Assembly: GCA_911728455.2 (NCBI GenBank)
Contig: OU452231.1
Coordinates: 17,069,838 to 17,133,837 of the forward strand
From: Marthasterias glacialis
Taxonomy: Eukaryota > Echinodermata > Asteroidea > Forcipulatida > Asteriidae
Direction: 5' to 3'
Length of the DNA stretch: 64,000 nt
Part shown: positions 56,445 through 64,000 of the stretch, in pieces
Position numbering within the stretch: the first letter of the stretch is position 1
Layout: the number at the start of each line of letters is the position of its first letter
Translations under genes and position numbers: made by a program
The notes under the pieces: generated by a model
What the model was told of the DNA's origin: nothing
What the model saw: the letters and a program-made list of their open reading frames with translations, nothing else
Database searches by the model: none

Positions 56445-59400
56445 AAAAAAAGCCTGACCCGCCATTCCTTATATTATTTTTTTTCCAATGGAGAATCAGT
56501 AGTTATTGTTGCTTGGCCTAGCTTCATCCTGCTTAATCAATTTATTTGACTCCTGTGTGGTACATTTCTTCTTGCGAAAATGACATGACCTCAGGCGGTC
56601 ATCTTATAGGAGGCACCATATCCCTCATCAGGATCACACCTAAAAGAAGATTTGCATTCAGCATTTTACCTAATCACCTATGCGGTGCATCTGGTAAGCG
56701 CTGGGGAATATTACTGCAAACTGGATTCCGGCAACCACAGTGCAGGAATTACTGACATGTTTGGTATCGCCAAAATATCAATCATTGGTTAAGCATTGCT
56801 TTGGGCCACGTTCGTGACTTTTGCCCAAATTTGCTCACATTGACTGGAAAATACCAACCACTGGCAACGTTTAATTCCCTCATACTGTTGGAGAAAATGT
56901 CAGTTTACGAGATGAAATGTACACGACCCTGACACTCAGTGGGATTCAGGGGGATACCGAGTTATTGATATCGACGGGACATTGGACTATGGTGGTACCA
57001 GAGAAGCACGTTGATTATTGCCAGCACAGGATTTCAGAGCAGATCAGTCATAGTGCATTTTTACAACAAAACTGGCGTCACATATGTCTCACATTTGCAC
57101 CTCACGTGTCTTTTGCTTTGTATTATTCAATCGTGATCCATTCAGTCTATTGTGTTTATAAACATATAAACAAATTACGTGTATTTGAACACAGTAGTAA
57201 ACACACACACAAACACTGTGGCATCAAAGTGGATATTCACCTACAATCGGATACCTCCTTTTGTCCCTCTTTTGTTTTTACTTTTTGGCAACAGCACCCA
57301 TTGGTTTGGTACAAAGTTTCTAACTGGGGACCTTCACCCAGCCCAACTAGGTTGTGCCTTTTGTTATAGGTCCACGGTTTGAATGATATACCTCACCGAC
57401 ACACACACACCCGTTTGATGCTAAGTGACTTTCCAATAAAGTTCGCCTTAGTGTGATGGCCCGATTGAAATATCATCCGGGACGCCCTAAAATCAACTAA
57501 AGCAGCAACATGCAATCTAATACCAGCTGCCATTGCTTGACTACCCCCCTCAGTCGTGCCCTCGCAAACCCTAAGGTCCAGGGCGTCAGTCAAGCATGAA
57601 CATCAAAACATATATTCCTTGTTATTCTGCCTGAAATGACATCAACAAACTTCGCTGTCTTGACCTACACTTAAAGTTGTTTGTTTGTGATATTTTATGA
57701 TAGCACACGTAGTCGATGCTGGAGGCTGTATTTAACGCCTTCAACTCGTTCAACCTCCATCTAAAGTTCTGACCTTTAGTAGATCAAATATAGATCAACA
57801 GATCGTAACAATTGGGCCGACTTTGAATTCATTTCAAATTGGGAGCCATTTCAAGTCAATGCGTCTCTCATAATATGAGCATCCCGTAGGGTTATCTTTG
57901 TGAATATTACCGGTAACGTCCCCTCCTCACCAAACTGTTGAGCCTGCCAAGTGAATATGTTGTTTGTTTGTTTGTTTTTTGTTTATTTGTTTGTTTGTTT
58001 GTTGGGTTGTTTGTTTTTTGTTGGGTGGTTGGGTTGTTGGTTTTCTGTTTGTTTGTTGATGTTGTTGTTGTTGTTTTTTGCAAGATGCGCTTTTTGGAAA
58101 CGATTATTTTGTGGGATCTGAGAAAATATTTCTGAACGAGTTAGGGGAAGGAATTCATTTCAGCTCGTTAATAGACGGCAATATTTTTTAGAACGCGAGA
58201 GTGCGATTAACAATTAGTAAAACATCAGAATGGTGAGAAAACATGCCGTGTGAGCCAACAAGATGGTAAATAAAATAAGAATTTAAAAAACATTGGTTCT
58301 TTTCAGAACCACACCAATTCATTAGAGATAATTACATTGTGTCACTGCAAAACTTACTAGATTGCATTCCCACCATGCAAAGTTTCAAATCTTACTTAAA
58401 AATTTAATGCGGAGTTATTTTGTCGGGATTTACTTCTTAATCCCCAAGTGGGTGGTGCATCAAATGTTTTTTTTTTTTGCTTTTTTGAGAGAAGAAAAAC
58501 AACTCGTTAAAGCGATGACCATCTTTTTTTAGTGATTAATTTTAATCTACTTGTTTATCAACAAATGTCCTGAATAAAATTGCCCTCTAAATTGCTTTTT
58601 TTTTTTTTTTTTTTTTTTTTTTACATTAGTAGAGAATTGTGTTTGGGGCTGTTTTTAAAAAGTAAGCAAAAAACACATAGCCTATATATATTCCCATCAT
58701 TTTGCTAAAACTGTTTTTTGTAACATACTCAATGACATTTATACTACTAAAGTTGGTTGCAGGATACTTGTCTTTAAAATCTCATTAACAATAAATGAAA
58801 TCTTTCAAAACTCAATGTTTTAACATCATTTGAACTAGATAAAATACAAAACGAACGTCAGTCAAAAATAAAAACGTGTCACGTGGCTCTTTGGCATCAT
58901 TACTGACGCTATTATGACGGTCGAATCAACATTAATCTTCAATTTATATAATTACGTCTGACAGGGAGAAATGACATCCTCTAAAAGAATGCTTGTTTTT
59001 TTTTTTGTTTTTTTTTTTTTAATAAAAATTGTTTTCATTATTTATGTATTCATTTTTTTACGCTGCTCTATGCAGCTGTACGTAGTAAATTTACAGTATG
59101 TGATAACTTGTCCTTTCACTGTTGATTTCACTATTTAATAAAACTATTCATTTGATGATTTACTGATTATTGTATTTGTTTTGTTCGATTGATTATTCTA
59201 CTTTTGTTATTCTTATATATGAATATTCATTATTTTATACTCTTTCGTTTTGTTTTTAGCTATTTCTTTATTTACTTAATTACCATGTATATTGTTTCGT
59301 TGTTTGCCTTAAATTATTGTCTGAATGTTAACTGTTATATTATCAAATGTCTATGTTTGTATATAGTTTACTGAATTTGAATCAAATTTATTTTATTTTC

Positions 59401-62400
59401 TGTCTTTGATCGGAAGTTAATTGCCACCGGGCAACAGTGTTTTGGTTCGCTTGTTTACCTCCTCTTGTTTTGTATTTTTTAATTCTAATAATAAGGACGA
59501 ATAAGTCATAATATAACAAACAACAATAGTATTGTTCTCAGGAGCGACCCATTTAGCTCGTGAACCACGTCATGTCTGAAACAACATAGTTTTTCATACA
59601 GAGTCACTGACCTGTGGTTCGTCGTATAAGAAACCCTTATTTACAACGACATATCGCCTTCTGCATTGTATAGAAACGAGGTCGTTATTAAAAAACAAAA
59701 ACTCAAGGTTTATTGCAAGATCATTTATTCGTGTAAGGATATCCAATATGCTTTTGATGGTTTGTTACAAACAACATCATTACAGCTTTTACAATCTCCA
59801 GAGTACTGTGGGTATATGTTTAATCTCAACAACATGTTGTTTTACTCTAATTCGTTTTTTCCCATTGGATCTTTGCTGGTCGAAAACAGTTTTCAGCCAT
59901 CAACGCCAAACTCTAAAATGTACAGGATCAAACGTATGATAAGCGCAGAGTCAGCGTTAGTTTTTTTTTTGAAATATGCATCATTTAAACTCTGCCGTGA
60001 GCATGTTGTCGTTAATTTGGAAAAGCATTATCTACAAAACCAGAGCAGTGAGTTCTGAGAGTGGCCTATATTTTGTGGACGCGGGGGTTGTTTCCAAGAT
60101 TGACAGGAGTCTGCGCTGTGTAAATGCTCATCTATAAACCCACACGCGTCAGTTAATTCGCTGCTACGCTTCCAGCAACGAACATCGCAGTGGCTGGCAT
60201 GTCGAAACTTTTTTTTTCTCCCTGCGCAGCACTTTGTTACGATCAGAATTAAAAGGCGTCACGGCGCTGACAAACATTTCTCTGCGAGCAACCAAACCAG
60301 CATGTAGGAGGGCATAGACACAGTAGATTGCAGCGCCATTGGGTTTTGTATAATAAAAAAAAAAATGAGCGACGTGATCTATCTGGCATTCTGATCAAGA
60401 CTACGGAGGGTATTACCGTGGTGTCAATTTCTAAAAGCCCATGGCGCATATGATTTATGCATGTTTTCACAGTCAGGAATTACAAAACCGGCAAAAAGGT
60501 CACACGTGTATCCTCGGCAGAGTAGACATCAATGATATGAGGGATTGTGGTCTTCGACATTTACCCCGAAATATTTATGATGTGTCTTTTCGTGGGTTAA
60601 ATTCTCGGCTTGTACAAACATTCGATTTATTTCCAAGGATTATAATACATCAGAGATGAGGCGGAAAAAGAGTTAATAATTTGTTTTGGCATAGGCCATG
60701 TAAACAAGAATTGCGTATGATTCGGACAGCTACTAGTGGCAATAAATTATTATACATCTTATCTTATTATAATCTTATCTGTAAAATGTATCTCCTGAGC
60801 TTGAACAGGCTGTGGACCCGTCACAAGAGATATTCATTACATGGCATGCCACTTTTAGCTTCCTGCTCTTTGCTGTTTAAGCTGCGTGTTTTGTGTTCTG
60901 TACAGAGCATTCTTGTGGGTGAAAAAGTTAATTGGCCCGCAGCTTTGTTTTAGACCCTTCAATAGAAGAAACCAATGCCAACATTGCAACCTGAAGAACT
61001 ACCGTGATCGAGAAAGTCGTCCCGTAAACTTGGTTCTTATTACTAGCGCAATGATTAATTTTAGCGCATAGAACCATGCAACAAAACAATCTTTAAAATA
61101 CGGTAATAGAGGGGATGTTATGTAGACATGTCATTCGTACACTACTAAGTGTAAACACTGCATACTTTTTAAGAATTATAAAATGTTTCGGGATCCCATT
61201 ATCGTTAAAGAAGGTTTACAACTTTAACGTTAACAGCAAATGACTAAACACCTCAAGTTGTAAATATTCTTTTCGCATGAGCCTTTATATTGCTGTTGAT
61301 ATCCTGGGCAGAACTTCTAGTGGTGTGTGATCCACTTTCCTGAGCAACGGATTAGAATCAAAAATAGAATTTGAATAATTTACGAAGTTTTCTTTGCCAC
61401 AGAACTGGAAGTTGACAAGTACGGGATTCGAAACACCGACACCTCGCAAACCATTCTGAAACCCAGGCAATTTATTGCTAATATGTATCATATGTAAATA
61501 TTATGTCATGTCAAACAAGTGACTTTTCAACTAATTATGGAAGTCCATCACATTTTATGAAGAATTTAAAAAAAAAACGTGTTTTTTTTTTTTTAGACAA
61601 AAGTGGACGTATTAAACAGGCTGTGATGTTAGCGCAGATTGAGTTAAGTGCTTCTGAGTGAAGAGGATTGGTTGACTTGTCAGAATAATTACTATCCTCG
61701 TGAACAGTGACTGTTAAATATTATTCCCAGGCCAGATGTAAGCACTTTTGCAAGCTTAGAACAGCAATTTCACGTCAAATAAAGATAATAGGCGTTATGT
61801 TGTCATCATTATTGCTAGCAGGATGACCACGCTCCCCTAGTTTTCCAGGGTGTCATTTTGTTTGTGTGTTTGTTTTTCCACAAAGAGGTTAGAAGATAAA
61901 AAAATCTCTGCTATCTTTACAAAGTATATTCATGACAAAATAGGCCTCCTGTGGATTATGAATAGGCCTAATGAAATTCGATTTGTACTTGTTGAAGTTT
62001 AAATACGACTCCTGCAGTTCGATTTCGGTTTGTTGCCGATGAGTTCCAGACGTTATGACGAAAGTTATTTTGATTCTCTTCTCATTCAACATCGGCAAAG
62101 ATAACACAGCATATAGAGACTAAGTTTAAGTTTAATTTTGTATTTAAATTAATCATTATGACACACAACCCCCGCGGGGAAAATGAAGCAATTCATTCAT
62201 TATGCTACAATACTGTACAGGCTCCGACAATCTACAAACCATGTATTGTTGGCATGTCATTTTATACTTTGGTATAATACCACTAAAACTGCTGAGTTCA
62301 TGTTATATTCCAAAGCTGGTTGTCACTTGGAGCAAACTTGAGAATGATTTTCACACATCCTCTCAGCTCTCACTTTTGATGTGAAATTATTTGTGTAAAC

Positions 62401-63172
62401 TATGCACAGACTAGCGACGGAAAGCTATATAAATGAAAAGCACAATGATGAAACTTTAGTTTGTTCGTGGCGACGCTTTTGGTATGTGACGGTCTTTACA
62501 TATTGCCAACGTTTACTATTGTTAAAACAATAAAAGGCATCAGTGTGTCACCGTCTTCAATAAGAGGTAATTTCGTCAATATTCCTAAATTTAAGCAATC
62601 TGAGTATTATTGTGCACATGATTGATGTTTTAATTGACATCAACATTATCCCTAAATTCCAAGTCGTAAAACGCTGTAGTTTTGTAAATATGCTTATTAG
62701 TACATTGATAACAATACCATTACAGTTTTGAGTTTTTACGAACAGGCATTCTCGAAATTGCCCGTTAATTTTTAAATTGTGGCACGCAGGAAAAAAGCAA
62801 TAGTTGTGGCTTTTACGTTTACAGAAAGAGACAACTTAATCTGTGACCTAGATATGCTACAGTTTTCACGAAAAGCCAGTTACGTCAACGCATTGGTTTG
62901 CACACAGACCATGTATGTACATTAACTTGCTCACGAAAATGTAAAATGATTAATAACTCATTAATTAAAAACGTGCTGAAAACGTTTTTGTAACGTATTT
63001 GCTTAATTTGAGATCTTCACTTTCTGGGTAATGTCAAGGTTAAATGACTAACAGTCCCCGAAACCGATTTCAGACAAAATATAATAACGCGTTTTTCTCA
63101 AAACATGAAGGTTTGGCTGTAGCAGGGGTCAAACTGTCTCTTCGTAAAAACGTTGACGACCTCAACATCTAG
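56445..63172. other. No gene recognised in 6.7 kb; simple repeats
   Basis: A GTTT-rich low-complexity stretch lies at 57958-58078, T-runs at about 58596-58622 and 59000-59021. Long frames at 56917-57369 (150 codons) and 59666-60058 (130 codons) have no recognised domain or splice context. The T-rich stretch 59130-59400 could be an old LINE 3' UTR. At 63139-63159 a sequence like CTTCGTAAAAACGTTGACGA resembles the right end of the foldback MITE (25206 family). Confidence 0.4.
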
Positions 63173-63354
63173 GAGCAAGTTCGGGTGGGCGACTAGACTT
63201 GACTAGACTAACCGTAAACAGTGACGTAGCTCTCGAATGGACTAGATCGACCATGCTCCAGTGCATGGTTCGATATGGTCAATATCCCTGTGCTCTATGG
63301 TTTCTGGTTAGTCTAGTCGATCTAGTCAAGTCTAGTCGCCATCCGAACTTGCTC
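63173..63354. mobile_element. MITE-like element, 182 bp, with TAG flanks
   Basis: The left end GAGCAAGTTCGGGTGGGCGA continues through CTAGACTTGACTAGA. The right end, reverse-complemented, is GAGCAAGTTCGGATGGCGAC and continues the same way, giving about 45-bp inverted ends. TAG lies directly outside both ends (63170-63172 and 63355-63357), a probable 3-bp target duplication. Three-base duplications are typical of PIF/Harbinger elements, but the usual TWA form is not matched. Confidence 0.88.
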
Positions 63355-63357
63355 TAG

Positions 63358-64000
63358 TCTGTTTCCATTCGCGCAGTCGCAGTAGTACATAATGATTACA
63401 ATCATATTATTCAAAATAGACCAGGCTGTTTCCCGTCCTACTCCGTATGAGTACATTGATTTGACTAGGAAAGGCTGCACATTCCATATGCTCGGTGCTA
63501 TAATAATGTCCGGTGGTTATGTTCACCGAGTAGACAAAGCATCAGCTGACTGACGTTGCATTAGAACGCGTGGATAATTAAAGTGTGTCTCGGGAACATT
63601 CCATATTTTGGTTCAGATTAAATTTTTTACCACGCCTGATATTATGGCAAAGGGAGTCCTCCAAATGTTCCTCAACCATAAAATACTATTCCCCTCTTGT
63701 ACAGAAGTCCGCCACGAAAATCCTCTAGAGAATTACTGAGATTCCCAGGACACAATGACGACACAATGGAAAGGGGGAAAAAAAACTAGAAATATCAACC
63801 ACTATTTATGACTTAAGAGTTGGTGCTTTATTTAGAACGATAATTTAATTGTATGGATTAGTATGTAAATCATGCAGGTTGTTTGGAAATTACTGAATAG
63901 TCCCAGACAACATTATATCGTCTGTTATCAATTTGCAATTACGATCAGATAGATTCTTAGGTACATCATTGAATAACTTAATTATGGCTCAGATTGTTTC
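63358..64000. other. No gene recognised
   Basis: AT-rich sequence running to the window edge with no open frame, repeat array or element end. Confidence 0.5.

Overview
The window is animal nuclear DNA: AT-rich, gene-poor, with split coding exons bounded by GT...AG sites, many microsatellites, and dozens of short inverted-repeat transposons. Nothing looks bacterial, viral or plasmid-like. A marine invertebrate deuterostome fits best. An echinoderm, perhaps a sea star, is my guess, based on a TTAA-flanked repeat family (4960-5303, 34661-35029 and fragments) that resembles, from memory only, a repeat common in sea-star sequence. No species is claimed.

One gene can be assembled with confidence. 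It lies on the minus strand between about 10,160 and 13,262, possibly from 16,300. Four coding exons joined by three phase-1 introns encode a 147-residue secreted protein: a signal peptide, an EGF-like module, a complete EGF domain, and a third EGF module that stops after its fourth cysteine. The start codon lies one base after a good splice acceptor, so a non-coding first exon is expected upstream, with a candidate donor at 16,230. A second, weak gene signal is a GC3-rich exon-like ORF behind a CpG-rich stretch at 53,879-54,185.

The only sizeable transposon coding sequence is the 3' end of a non-LTR retrotransposon at 46,261-47,365, with the zinc-knuckle domain that follows reverse transcriptase, a 3' UTR, AATAAA and a poly-A tail, set in a (TAAA)n tract. 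Shorter retroelement signals are two LINE 3' tails (about 6,780-6,920 and 32,955-33,028), one SINE (about 51,340-51,600) and one tRNA-like sequence (26,699-26,773).

The rest is dominated by non-autonomous inverted-repeat elements, at least twelve families. Two families share an odd architecture: the left terminal repeat is immediately followed by its own reverse complement, while the right end is single. Tandem repeats include a palindromic GTACGTAC array (39,360-39,780), a 91-bp array rich in TGTGA/TCACA (55,039-55,495), a 21-bp minisatellite (28,309-28,566), a 270-bp pure TAAA array, and three two-copy duplications. Most long open frames are low-complexity or chance frames. Long stretches hold nothing I can identify and are marked as such.
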